Counted from the stretch's first letter, positions 20,661 through 32,722 are shown. The stretch is DNA of 64,000 bases from Mortierella sp. BCC40632 (GCA_011634665.1 WAEK01000006.1:2362001-2426000), one strand, 5' to 3'. Program-made: numbers and translations. The notes: generated from the sequence alone by a model not told the origin.

Positions 20661-21398
20661 TTTTTTTTTATTATCATTGTTGCACTGTATATTATACCGG
20701 ATACAGCATTGGATTGCTGCACTGGATATTGCGTTGTTTCTGATGGATGTGGTATCAAACACCCTCCTTCCCTTTGCGATACGGCACCGGATATTGCCCG
20801 GGATATTGCCTTGGTTTTCGTTGTTGCTTCATTTCTATTTGTTTTGATTGCGTTTGTTATTCCTTCGTCTCTAATTGCTTTTCTTGTCTCTTCTCTTGCT
20901 TATCAATTAAAAGAGCTGGATCTCTTTTTTTTTTTAAAAAAAAAATCACCATCCTCATGCTCCCCTCCTTTTGAGCATTCTCTGGTACCATGGAACACAC
21001 CTGTGTCCCAACCACAAATTCTGAACATGGGTAAGGTTGGTAAAGTATCACATGGATGAAGGTTGAGTATTTACAGCACTCCCCTCACATGGTGCACTAA
21101 GGGTTCTTCATATCAAAGGGTGAGGTAAAAAAAAAAAAAAAAAAAAGCGAAAGTGAAGGAGGATATTCCGGAATGACAGAGGTTAGAATGAAAACACAAA
21201 CAGACGGGACATCTTTTCATTTTTCTGTTACCGCAAAATGCATTATTGGCCCACGCCTATTATCGCACAGCATGCCGACATGGCCACGGCTACTGTAACA
21301 AAGTAGAGGTTTCAGCAGGGAGGGGAGTGGAAGCTGATGAACATTTTATTTTGGGTTTCGTCAAAATGTCCAAGTAAAAAAAAAAAAAAAAAAAAAAC
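20661..21398. other. gene-free stretch before the F-box gene 3' end
   Basis: Diverged echoes of the minisatellite, T/A runs (20923-20944, 21127-21146, 21376-21397) and otherwise unremarkable sequence. No gene seen. Confidence 0.5.
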
Positions 21399-24116
21399 CT
21401 AGTAATACGTTTTCTTCTTGACACGGAACAAAAATCCGACGCGGGACTCTTCGGCATCTTCTACTCCCTCCTCGGATTTGGCTTGGGCATTCATTTTCTT
21501 TTTGATCGAGATTACTTCCTCAACCTCCTGCATTTGGATCGATCGGTCCATTCCCTCGAACTCTGCCGTTGATATGAGATTAGGCGCATAGTTTATCAAT
21601 ATCTGAGTCCAGATATTTGGAATGACAGTGTCCCAGTCATTAACAAAGTCGAGAGATCGAAGTCTGCTCTCCAAAAACGGATTCGGAGGTTGCGGTCTCG
21701 GGATCAGTGTAACGATACTTCTTTCATCTCCTTGGATCCTAGAGGGTGTCGAACTTGACACCGTTTGAGACAAGGACCGAGCGGGAAGGATGGATGGATC
21801 CCGTGGGCCCATAGTATGACCTACATAAATCCTGTGTAGGGCCTCCTCACGCGAGTTCAGAAGTCTATACTTATCTTCATCCACGGCTCCGAGCTCAAGT
21901 ACTTGAAGAGATGGAAATCGAGTGAACAACTGGAGATGGAACATCATTGCCGCTGGTCCCGTGATTTGAATATGCGTTAGTGACTTGGAACACCAGTGCC
22001 ATGGGTAGAATTCGCTTGTCGGTTCCCAACTTGACAGAGGTCTTCCTGTCATATCCTAGACTCGATTTAATATTTAAGAGTAAATTAGAGAAAGTAGACA
22101 AAAGCGCAAGAGAGAAAAAAAAAAAGAAAAGAATAGAAAAGAAAGAAATAAAGAAAACAGGGACTTACGAGGACTGTCAAAATATCATCACGACACAGCT
22201 CCATGTACATGTTCGAAAAACTCTGGAACCACTCCGAAGTGTCTACTTGAATCTTAAAGATTTCTAGTTTTGTCATGTATCTGATAGACTCAAAGTTAAA
22301 CTGAACACTGACCATTCCGGCCAAGTACAGCTTTTTCAGACTCTGAAGCTTCCAGATCGGCAAAAGTGTTAATGACTTCCTGTAGACGCTTTGTTGCCAA
22401 AACTCAACAGCGCTGGGAGAAGAATCTCCCCTGCTACTGCCGTATGTGTTGCACCGAATCGTAAGCGTTTCAAGAAGTGGACATTGGTCAAATGCTCCGA
22501 ATGAAACATTTCCCTCAAACTCGAGCTTGATTTCGCGTACTCTCGGAAGAAACCAGCCAAGGCCAATCGTAGTCGTTCTGGGAATACTCTGCAACTTCCA
22601 ACTATTCCCAAGAAGGGCCGTCTTTAGATCTATCTCTGGATAGTGTTCATCGTACCACTCTTGCTCAACCTCAATGGTTTTGAGACTTTCTCCACACCCT
22701 TCGACCATGTCATTGAGTGCTTGGATAAGAATCCAGTAATTACGATCGGAACGGAGCCTTAAGGTTGATAGCTTGGCAAGTGGTTGTCTTGGGTTTATTG
22801 ATAGCAGAGACTTGTTCGTCAGATCAGTCTTGGTCGAGGAGGTAGTGAGCCATTGAAACAAAGCACCATGTCCGACGGCAACATCAAGATCCCGTAGTTC
22901 TGTACACCGTCGTAGGAATGACTCCATTTCTGGACCCTCGTCTGCATCCCAACGTCCAACTTCTTGATCCGCTAGTGATAAAAGACGATTGGTTTCGATG
23001 AAACGTGACTCCTTATAGAACCAAGGCACAAGACTAACATCCATCGTTCTTGGACAACCAACAGCCTCATATAATACTCGTATCGGACAGTAGCTACGAT
23101 ACCAATCTCGACGGTCTTCCAACCATTCCTCCTTCGATATCTCGTACTGGTCTAATTTGGGTAGAAAAAAACTGTCCTCACATAATCCAAATTCAAGCCC
23201 CAGAGATTTAGACGGAAATGCTTCTCGGTTTTGTCGAATAAAACTTGCGGCAAGGAGTGCGTATGCGAGAGGATCGTGAAGAGGCACAATCTTCTCAACT
23301 TCAAGTTCTTGAAGGTTTGACATCCTCCCTGCAAACCTGACGAAATGAGCCGACTCTCCCAGGCCGATCCCGAGGTGAGTGATTTGTTGACAACCATGTG
23401 AAAGTAGAAACAGAGTAAGACGTTTAGCGGCTTTTCTTCTTGGTTCCTTATTTTTTTCCGCATCCGTCTCTGGATAAATTGGTGGCCATGTTCCTTCACC
23501 CTCTTGTGGAAGCTCCCTGACCACCTGATTGATTCCAGGTAAAGAGATGTCCCTGATGTAGATTGACGACATATAAGCTGAGTAATCGACCGTAGTCAAT
23601 TGAGTATATGACTCTCGAGAATGGCCGAAGGAGAAGGAGAGCGCCAGTCCATACTCGTTCATGATGGACTCTAGCTCTTTTAAAAAATCGGGCCCTTGGA
23701 CATGATTCTGTAATGACTTAGGCCAGCTCTGAGCCGATAATATCGAGTTTTGGGTTTCCAATGACTCTTCGCTTGTCTCCCCTTTTTCTTGACGCCTCCG
23801 CTTCCGCTGTCCTTGTCCTTGCTCTTGTCCTTGTCCCTGCTGTCCAGTCACGCCTTTTCGTTTCAACCATTCGCGTTGCAGTGCTGAGCAAAGAATGAGA
23901 GCCAGGCGGCCGAAAAAGGGATTTTGCTTTATCTTTATAGATCTCTTTCTGTCTTGACCTTCGTAGAGTGGATCACTCATCAACAGCTTCAAGGCTTCCT
24001 TGAAAAAGAACTGGTTTACAGTCAGGAGGCTATAGAGCGTAGGGAGGTCGGACTTGAGCTCTTTGATCACAAGAAGCAGACATTCGTTGGGAAGTGTCCT
24101 TTGACTATGACCACCT

Positions 24117-24153
<37 letters not shown>

Positions 24154-24261
24154 ACGTGTTAGTCTTTCTTTCAGAGGTGTTTCGAGTGTTGGAGTGTATG
24201 ATATGCTCTTGGACAAACCTGGACCACCGACATGGCGAGTGCTGGTAATCTCGTTCCTCAT
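21399..24261 (-). CDS. F-box/LRR-type protein
   Basis: Three exons on the minus strand (24261-24219, 24114-22169, 22055-21399) join in frame to 881 aa. The start MRNEITSTRHVGGP splices to GGHSQRTLPNECLLLVIKEL, which begins an F-box (about residues 21-60: LPNE.., LYSLLTVNQFFFKEAL). The rest is an irregular leucine-rich solenoid with motifs such as LQELEVEKIVPL, LAKLSTLRLRSD, VREIKLEFEG, LETLTIRC and LKKLYLAGMVSV, and a Lys/Gln-rich loop near residue 130. F-box proteins link SCF ubiquitin ligases to substrates through their repeats; the substrate here is unknown. Intron 1 uses a GA/CT microsatellite as its pyrimidine tract just before the CAATAG acceptor. Two damaged relatives lie at 24826-24960 and 29144-31704, so this is the surviving member of a local family. 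Confidence 0.85.
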
Positions 24262-24825
24262 TTGCAGATGGAGTAATGTGGGAAAAAATTACAATGGAGG
24301 GCACATGGAATTGATCCTTTTGCGATCTCTCTCCTAACTTTTATCATACAGTCACAACACTCTCAAGAACTGTCCTGTCAAGGGATTCGTGTCCAACTTC
24401 AATGGATGCCCTTCCCTCTATTATTCACCACTCTTGTGGCCAATAGAGACAATGATCCAGCGCCTGAAGTGGCAGCGAGTAACAAATTAGCAGACCAGTG
24501 GAGCAGATTTGCTCGATGCAAAGAGGACTGGCACTCGACCAAATACTATAGATACCAGAGCCCACATTGATACCCAACCAAATGATGCTTTCAAAATGCT
24601 AGGAGACTATTGATGCGAATCCCTCTATCTAACCTACGCGTGTTCTACCAGACTCTGCGAATACCGAAGCTCAACTACACTCAAGATCTTGAAGAGATGT
24701 CAACAGAAAGGAGACGTGTATCTTATTGGCGCCACCAAATGCGCACAAGGACATGCTTGGTTTGCCTGGCGCCGTCTCTTTTTGCAAAGCTTGAGGTAGT
24801 GTGCTTTGAGATAGATCTTATTGTT

Positions 24826-24960
24826 GCAATGCCGAGCAAAGGACAAGAGACAGATGGCACTCAAAGATATCTCGTATCGCGGTTCTTGATGGGGACGTCA
24901 CTATGAACTTTTGGCTGCCACAAGCCAGTTATCCTTTTGACAAGGTAGATGTTAGACAAA
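24826..24960 (-). pseudogene. fragment of an F-box/LRR relative
   Basis: Minus-strand reading gives HLSLVLCSALQQ, matching RLALILCSALQRE of the intact neighbour, and the DNA around GCAATGCCGAGCAAAGGA mirrors GCAGTGCTGAGCAAAGAA at about 23878. Stops and frame changes interrupt it on both sides. The flanks (24305-24825 and 24961-25237) contain nothing else I can identify; part of them may be the same relic beyond recognition. Confidence 0.4.
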
Positions 24961-25258
24961 CAACAAGGCAAAGCACAGGACAATTGGCAAAACGAGGCAT
25001 CCTTCTAACTATCGGTGGTTTCCTCAATCGGTTCCCTCGAAATTTTCTTTGTACAACTCGAATGCGTTGCTTATGCAGCCATGTCAGAGGCTTGATTCCA
25101 CCAAGGGTAAATAAGGTAACCACAGAAAGGCATCGCCTTCCGAGTCAAAAGGGTCCAGTGCAAACTCTTGTCTATCTCACTCACACTTCTTCCTTTTCTC
25201 ACACAATCGCTTCTTTCTTCACTCCCAGACCTCTATTATGATACATCCAACAAGAGAA

Positions 25259-28200
25259 ATGGATGATACTCATTCGTTTCACCTGGTTGAAACCACAAAT
25301 ACTACAGAAATTACTCTCCACCATACTGAAGGACAGATTCTTGTTCATTGGGAGGATATTGAGCGTGCCTTTCCTGGAGTGAGGCGTGTCTACAATGGCA
25401 ACTCAGTGATCAGGTTTCTTCGAGGATCCGATTACCAAAGGTAAAAACGAAACATAAAGAGTAGATTGACATGAATAGTCTTGACGCTCAAATTTATCAT
25501 CGTTAACTCCTTTCCTTTTCTCAATCATACACAAAGTATCAGCCAGTGCTCTCAATCAATGGATGTTGTCTTGTCAACCTCTGCTCAACCAGCTTCAATA
25601 AAGTCTGGTCCAGTCGGTGGTCAAACTAATACTCCAATTGGTATTTCAGTTGCTGTTGCTGAGGCTACTCAACCTTTATCAGTGTCGTCCGCCAGCGACT
25701 CTGACCCTCACAACACATTACCAAACTCAGTATCAGTGACTATTGCTTCTTCCAAGCCTACATCGTTTAAGCAGATTGTAACACAAGCGACAAGAAAGGC
25801 ACACGAATCTGAGGTCGAACAGCGATTCTTCTCTCTTTTGGCTCCAGAAGTTCAAGAGACAGTGCGGGCCTCGCCCAACATCTATCAGACTTTTGCCAAG
25901 ATTATCAATGATGGTCATAAGGAGAAAGAGATAAGTGGGGGGATTCAGAGGATTGAGGCAATGGTGACCAAAAACCTGAAGTTGCAGGAGGAAGTAAACG
26001 GACTACAGAAAGAAATGTCGGCCAAGCAGGAAGAAGTGTATGGGCTACAGAAAGAAATGTCTACCAATCTGGAAGTAATGAAACAGTTGGAGAAGCAAGT
26101 ACTTATCAATCAAGAAGAGGCGAAAGAGCTACAACAGCGAACCCTCAATCAGATAGGTGTGCTCCACTCTCGTGTGCAGGCCATTCTGACTCAGACCTAC
26201 GAACTCCACGAGTACCCAATCCCTCGCCTTTTTGTTGTCCTTCCTCAAGACCCTTCAGGTTGGGATGCTCTCAACCCCTTCTCAAACAAGTTTCGTCTCT
26301 ACTTTTTGTGTGAGTGTGGAGAACATACCAAGTCGATCGGGACTAAAGACACTCGTCATGAAATTCATTTTGCCAAACATGAAGGATATGAGATTGTTCG
26401 ACCCTCAGAGTTCTTTCAGCAATATGGTCTTTACGTCCTCACTATTCTCAAGATGCTCAAGTATGGTGTTTCTGTGGCCGGAGTGGCAGTTCCTGTAATC
26501 TCTAACCTTGTCCCGTCAGATGCTATCGGCCAAGCCACAGTCAGTTTACAGCTGTTGAGGAACAGCATTGAGCCTGGAATGGATCAAGTCATAGACTGGA
26601 TGGACAGGATCTCTGTGAACGAAGGCGAGGCTGTTGATGAGCTCTCTGCGCATATGGAAAAGAAGGAGGCATTGGAAGGCGCAGATCTTCGTAAGCTAAA
26701 CGCCTTTCTAAAGGACAAGGACGACAGGAAGGTATTAGGGAATCTGTACAGAACCGTGACGGACGAGGGACATGTCAAGTGGGTCTGTCTCGATCACTAT
26801 CGTATGAACTATCAAGAGAGTTCAGCTCAGGAGTTCAGTCGTGTGTTGGATTCTGTGGGAGGGTCGTTCAGTGAAAATGATGGCAGAGTCGAAGTGAGGT
26901 TTCAGTCAAGAGTGTTGGCAGAACAGTTCTTTTCAGCATTAGGAAAGGCAAGATCAGTCTACGAGCTTGATATTTCCTTCGACTGGGCCTGTAATACGAG
27001 CGAGCTTGAGCTACTGGAGGGAGCGCTCAAGATGTCAACGAGAGTGTCGATCCTCAGACTTGATCTCCGATATTTTGAAACAAACAGACTGTTACCAATA
27101 TCTTTGCGATACGGAGTACTCTTTCGCTTCCCGGAAGTCCCTAGTATGAAGATTGTTCACATTGTCCTTCCGAAGGATTACATCAAACTTCTCAGCGTTC
27201 AACCAAAAGTAGTATCTCAATCTTGCAAGCTATCATTTGAGTTGGCTAGGGGAGGGATTGGAAAGAATGAGTTTGTGAGACTAGCCGAGATTCTCAAGAC
27301 AAACGCGACTTTGACCACTTTGGACTTGTACGACAACTCGATTGGAGACGAAGGAGCCAAGGCGCTGGCTGAGGCACTCAAGACCAACTCGACTTTGAAC
27401 ACTTTGAACTTGTTCGACAACTCGATCGGATCTGATGGATCCAAGGCGCTGGCTGAGGCACTCAAGACTAACTCGACTTTGATCACTTTGGACTTGCAGA
27501 GGAACTCGATCGGAGACGACGGAGCCAAGGCGCTGGCTGAGACACTCAGGACAAACTCGACTTTGATCACTTTGGACTTGTCCAACAACTCGATCGGATC
27601 TGATGGAGTCAAGGCGCTGGCTGAGGCACTCAGGACAAACTCGACTTTGATCACTTTGGACTTGTACGGCAACTCGATCGGATCTGATGGAGCCAAGGCG
27701 CTGGCTGAGGTACTCAAGACTAACTCGACTTTGATCACTTTGGACTTGCAGAACAACTCGATCGGATATTATGGCATTATTGCACTATCTATGGTATCCG
27801 AACCCAATTCAGCTTTAATCACTTCACTAGGAGGCAATTTAATTTTAACTGAGGCAGCCAAGGAGTTTTACAATGCACTCAAGACGATTACGGACATTAC
27901 ACACGAACACACTTTGAACTTGAAGAACAACTCGATCGGAGATGATGGAGCCAAGGCGCTGGCTGAGGTACTCAAAACCAACTCGACTCTGACCACATTG
28001 AACTTGTTCAACAACTCGATCGGATCTGATGGAGCCAAGGCGCTGGCTGAGGCACTCAGGACAAACTCGACTTTGATCACTTTGACCTTGATGAGAGACT
28101 CGATCGGAGACAACGGAGCCAAGGTGCTGGCTGAGGCACTCAAGACAAACTCAACTTTGACCACTTTGAACTTGAAGTACAACTTGATCGGAGACTACGG

Positions 28201-28429
28201 AGCCAAGGCGCTGGCTGAGGCACTCAGGACAAACTCGACTTTGACCACTTTGGACTTGTACGGCAACAGGATCGGAGACGACGGAGCCAAGGCGCTGGCT
28301 GAGGTACTCATGACTAACTCGACTTTGACCGCTTTAAGCTTGAAATACAACGGGATCAGATCTGATGGAGCCAAGGCACTGGCTAAGGCACTCAAGATCA
28401 ACTCGACTGTAACCATTAGTGACATATAA
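25259..28429 (+). CDS. NLR-like LRR protein without an NTPase domain
   Basis: Two exons (25259-25440, 25537-28429) give 1024 aa; an in-frame ATG at 25238 would add seven residues. I chose MDDTHSFHLVET because relatives I recall start that way. Order of parts: a compact header (1-60, WEDIERAFPGVRRVYNG); a Ser/Thr linker; a coiled coil with repeated GLQKEMS (about 200-265); a domain with FRLYFLCECGEHTKS and IHFAKHEGYEIVRP (about 310-352), whose Cys and His residues could bind metal; a hydrophobic helix block YGLYVLTILKMLKYGVSVAG (about 356-386); a region of amphipathic helices; then 13-14 ribonuclease-inhibitor-type LRRs of 28 residues (LAEALKTNSTLTTLDLYGNS type, about 640-1024). No P-loop, NACHT or NB-ARC motif is visible. 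The layout resembles an innate-recognition protein with a membrane-active middle part, but that role is inference. Confidence 0.8.
27281..28426 (+). repeat. 84-bp tandem repeats encoding the LRRs
   Basis: Thirteen units plus a partial one. Most are nearly identical at DNA level (GCGCTGGCTGAGGCACTCAA and AACTCGATCGGA recur). Units 7-8 (about 27785-27960) are clearly degenerate and one is 2 codons longer, splitting the array into two homogenised blocks. Confidence 0.95.
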
Positions 28430-29143
28430 TTACAGATTAAACGTAACATTCCATAAAACAATGACTCTTAGAATATCCTTGCAAAAATGAGAGATAAGAT
28501 CCCTAGCCTTTAACAAATCCTCACCTGGTCCTTTTTAAACCCCTCCGTTTTGTTAATCGGGTTAGTTGAATGGGTTAGCCCAAGAGGGGAGGAAAGAAGC
28601 CAGATCGCTGGGCCTTCTCTGGATGTGTCTCTTGTCATCGCCTCATAATAGTATCCCCTCTTACCTCATAGTAGATCCTATCTTAGGATTTGAACCGAAG
28701 TGCGGCTTCACCAGGGTTAAACTAAATGTCTTTTAACTGACTTACCGTTGATCCTAAGAATCGAGCCAATGGTTGCCTTAGCTAACCGATGCGGTCGAAA
28801 TTGAGCAAAATTGGTTATTGGGCATAATAGGCATAGTAGGCACAATAGACGCAGTATCTCCACTGGCTATTATCCGGTTCACCGACAGTCCCAGCCCATG
28901 TGGTCTCAAGAGTAACCGGTGGCAAAAAGCGGTACTTATCAAAAGAAGGAATGACCATCTGGTTCCTCTTCATCGGTTCCAACCACTATAATTTCATCAG
29001 ATAATGGGAAATGAGATTATTCGTGCTGTCGGAGGTCGAGGTTTGTTCAAGGGCACTTCGCCCCCCTTTCACGCCCGAGCTTCTCCTTCTTGGAATAAAT
29101 AAATAAATAGGCTCTCCTCCCTATAGAAAGCCTCTGACAACAA
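28430..29143. other. gene-free stretch of unusual composition
   Basis: No coding frame of note. It includes a 79-nt segment (28681-28759) bounded by TCTTAGGAT/ATCCTAAGA and containing GGTTCAAATCC on the minus strand, which looks tRNA-like but does not fold properly. GC-rich patches sit in AT-rich sequence (for example CACTTCGCCCCCC near 29058). Origin unknown. Confidence 0.4.
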
Positions 29144-29210
29144 CAGCTTCCCAACGAATATCTCTTCCTTGTGATTCAAGAACTCGAGCCCTCTATCCTA
29201 ACACCCCTCA
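29144..29210 (+). pseudogene. 5' F-box fragment of a broken F-box/LRR copy
   Basis: Reads QLPNEYLFLVIQELEPSIL, the start of an F-box like LPNECLLLVIKEL of the intact gene at 21399-24261. It runs directly into a pentanucleotide repeat and a stop. Together with 30290-31704 it probably represents one deleted and interrupted gene. Confidence 0.6.
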
Positions 29211-29272
29211 GTGTAGTGTAGTGTAGTGTAGTGTAGTGTAGTGTAGTGTAGTGTAGTGTAGTGTAGTGTAGT
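29211..29272. repeat. (GTGTA)n pentanucleotide repeat
   Basis: About 12 perfect copies, placed exactly where the F-box fragment loses similarity to its intact relative. Confidence 0.95.
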
Positions 29273-30289
29273 AAATACGGTTGGAAGATCTTCTGGTCTT
29301 TTGAGCTCTTTTTCAGGAGTACTAAGAAGGCACATCTCTTCATCTTAAGTGAAGCCTTCCTCGTTTTCTTCTTGTTTTCTTGATCTGTTAGTTGAATAAT
29401 TACCATATGGAGCTGGTTCGCCCTGCGGGTGTGATCCTGTAACTAGATGTCGTTCATTTTCGAGTCCTTTTTGCCTTACTTTGTTTCTTTCTCTTCCTTT
29501 CATGGAGCCACCGAGACTCATGTTGGTCGACTTGTCCCCTGCGGTGAAAATCCTAAGACTTCATCTCTATCAGCATCTCTATATCGCGCCTATAGATATA
29601 CGTTTCCTATTTCAGGTAAGACCACTAACTTACGTTTGAGCACTATAATGGGGTTCTACAGCACGCACAGCGAGGGGTCTGATGAAGGAAGGAGGGGTGA
29701 AATACGGGCCATAAAAGATAGAAAAGATTTAGATCTACGCTTAGAACGGGGAATAAACGAAGCCGATGGGTTCATATCTGGGATAGATCCACATAGTCCA
29801 TGCATCTTGAGCTCGTAAGAAAACTTTGAGTACTTGATCGGCCGTGGGGGAGGGCAATCCAAGAGCTTTGTTCGTTACCTCTTCTCGCAGCACTCGTCCA
29901 TACGCATTCATGAGTAAAGTCGTTTCAAAACTAAAAGTACTGAATTGTCCAGGAATCCAAAAGAACAAATAGGATCTATTCAGGTCGAGTCTGGGCGAGT
30001 CTGCTATGAGGGAGTCTTGTGTAACCTCTCGTCTGTGAGACCGGTACTTGGAAGCGCCACAGGGGGTCCAAACAGTCAGGAGATCTACCGATCTACCGGG
30101 AAAAAAGCCGTGGCCTCCCGGAGATCAGGTTCTTTATTTTATTTATGGGGGGGGGGGGATGGGGCCTTTTGCGCCATCTCCTACTCGCTACATCGCACCC
30201 TCGGTCATCCCCTCTCCCAATGAGCCTAACAACTGTGCCTGTCAAGCGGTGCGAGCTGTTTCTCCTTGTGTTTATTCACTATTTTGCAG
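29273..30289. other. unidentified block between two pieces of an F-box pseudogene
   Basis: About 1 kb with no similarity that I can see to the F-box family. The best open frame is on the minus strand (29968-29741, 75 aa): it contains MNAYGRVLREEVTNKALGL and ends AQDAWTMWIYPRYEPIGFVY.., aromatic-rich and protein-like, but I do not recognise it. A G11 run is near 30149. Candidates are a nuclear copy of organelle DNA, an integrated element or a transposon piece. Confidence 0.35.
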
Positions 30290-31704
30290 CAGTCACTTCT
30301 TGACATGGCTATCGGGCATCTTTTCCAGTTTCAATGGGCACATGCCTCCTTAACAACTACTGACCCAACTGGCAAGTCTCTACTATCCACGGAGCCAGCA
30401 CCAATCACTTGCCAAGATATCAACCTTCTGCAATTACTGGATTCTAATCCAAGCACTGAATGATTTAGTGACAGCCTCTGGAGAGAAACTTGAAACCATT
30501 CAGATCTGTCAAGAAGGCCCTGAACAATACTATCCAGTGGGAGATGAGGAGACGGCTATGCTAGGGAACCCGCAAGAGCTACGAAGTCTTCTTAGAGCAA
30601 CGACTGTTGGTTTCTTCCAAGAGTACGTGAGATCAAGCTAGAGTTTGAAGTTACCGCTTCGTTCGGGTCGTTTGATCAGTGTCCCCTTCTTGAGGTTCTC
30701 TCGATCCAATGTAACTTGGGGCAAGATCAATACCGACACTTCACCGATCGGGTAGAGGCAAATCAGCAGATAGCCCACGCTGAGTCTCTTACACTCTCGC
30801 CGGTCTGGAAGCTCTCAAAGCTGAAGCAACTGCATATGTCTGGCTTGGTAGCTGTTCAGTTTAACTTTAAGTCAATCTGGTACATGACGCGTCTACGCAG
30901 CCTGAAACTCTGTGTACTCAGACGCGGATGGTTCCCAAGTTTCTCGAACATGTACATGAGACTATATCCTGACGATATCCAATCCATCCTCGTAAATATT
31001 CGTTTGGTGCATCAAGAATCATTTCTTTTCGTCCTTTTTTTTCCCCCAAGCTAATTCGTTCATAACTGAAAGGGAAAGAAAAGTGATTCATCAAATCGGA
31101 ACTGAACAGCCGAGTCCTATCCATGACACTGGTTTCAGAATCCTTATCCGAAACTGATGTTATGGGACCCGCTGCAATGATGCTCCATCTTGGGTTGCTA
31201 GCTCAGTTTCCATCCCTTGAAAAGCTAGACCTCAGAGCACCTACTGGAGGCAGCTTTATATTCCCGAGAATGCGAGAGGAAGCCTTAGCCAAGATTTACT
31301 CTTGTCAGATTCTGATTTCACAATATCCGCCCCTTAGCATCGACTGCATACTAGACCCAAAGCTCTCTTCTCTGTTTTTGACACCAGCTGGGTCCCAAGC
31401 ATTGCAAATGGAACAGGTCTCCTATGAGTCTATGACTCTGCCTAAGGTGCAAAATAACAGTACCGGAGCCGTGCCTGGGCCATTGAGATCTCAATTTCCA
31501 CACCAGTTTTTAGAGAGCATACTTTGGCATTTCCATTTCATTGGTGAATGGGACGCTGTAAGTCCCAATCCCTGGGCTCAGATCCTGACAAACTGTGCGC
31601 CAAATCTCACTACACTCTGGGGCTTCAGTAAGTCGCTTGCTCATTCACAAATCCAGGATATTGAAGAAGCATGCAAAATCATTGAGAAAAAGAGAGAAGT
31701 CTAG
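30290..31704 (+). pseudogene. F-box/LRR pseudogene, 3' half
   Basis: Co-linear with the C-terminal half of the intact F-box/LRR protein but broken into frames. Segments include SLLSTEPAPITCQD; YWILIQALNDLVTASGEKLE (intact copy: YWILIQALNDMVEGCGESLK); VREIKLEFEVTASFGSFDQC after a frame change and a stop; LKQLHMSGLVAVQFNFKSI; FPSFSN MYMRLYPDDIQSIL followed by an apparent intron donor; and a last segment from 31123 with DVMGPAAMMLHLGLLAQFPS and PWAQILTNCAPNLTTL to a stop at 31704. At least two frameshifts and a stop around 30460-30650 break it. The last exon (31123-31704) could still be translated on its own as 193 aa, but I see no reason to think so. Confidence 0.75.
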
Positions 31705-32647
31705 GATGAATCCGAGAAAGACGAAAGAAGAGGGTCTGCTGAATCATACCAGGGCTACAATTGCCGCCAAAAGGAGAGACCAAGAAATGGTCTGTTAGTG
31801 GAGCTCCCTGTAGGCGTTCTGTCCAAGGCCAGACAAGAGGAATTGGATCCAAAAATGATTTCGCATGAAAAGAAAGACTATCAGCTATCCAAGTCAGGGA
31901 ACCGAGTGTATTTTCTCAAACCAAATTAGTCCTACTTCGTCCCCATGTAGTATTGCTCGCATAATTTATGAGATAAAGGCGAGTTTGTCTATTTGATTTT
32001 AAAAGGCTGAGCTGGTCAGAACAAAGTCATTGGATCAGAAAAGTCCAATACGATGACCCATTCTCGTTGCGACTCCCCTCGACCCTACGCTTTTAAATCT
32101 TACAGACTGTCTGTTGCCTTCAAGAAAGAGCAAGAGTCCTTTGTCCAATGCCCGCCTCCAATCAAGACTGCCGCTGTTTCTCTCTCTCTCTCTCTTTATT
32201 TTTTCAGGAGGAGGTCTCTCTAGATCGGTGATACAAACAGACAGTTGTTCATATCATTCTTGATTAAGGCGGATTAGAGTAGAGGCATTTTTATCCGCCA
32301 TGGTCGAAAGTATCCTTCAGATCCGGATGTCGTGGACATGAAAAGGTCGTCAGCACTGATAATGAAGAATCGAATGGAATTCAAAAAACTCAACGCTCAG
32401 GCAGACAGGCTATTCGTATTTGACTCTCTATCAAAGATCCGAATGCAAATAGCCGGGCAGTTTCCTGAGCATTGTCAGTTTGTATTTCATTCGACCCCCT
32501 CTCTCCCTCTCTCCAACCAATATCAGCAATCCTGTCATGGAAATGATAAAGCCCGGGCATTGTGGACAAAAATGTCTCTGCTTTACTCTGACAAGTGTGC
32601 TAGTTTTTCTCCGATACCTAAAGGCATCTACAGCTCCAGAGAATCGG

Positions 32648-32722
<75 letters not shown>

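Noticed and set aside
27217..28461. Minus-strand frames across the LRR array with repeated SASALAPSDPIEL
   Set aside because: These are antisense translations of the 84-bp LRR repeats; the periodicity comes from the plus-strand gene.
28681..28759. tRNA gene on the minus strand (B-box-like GGTTCAAATCC, 79 nt between TCTTAGG and CCTAAGA)
   Set aside because: If TCTTAGG/CCTAAGA is the acceptor stem, no bases are left for the 3' side of the T stem; if the T stem is TTCGG/CCTAA, there is no acceptor stem. The D stem also has a mismatch. A relic is possible, but not a gene.
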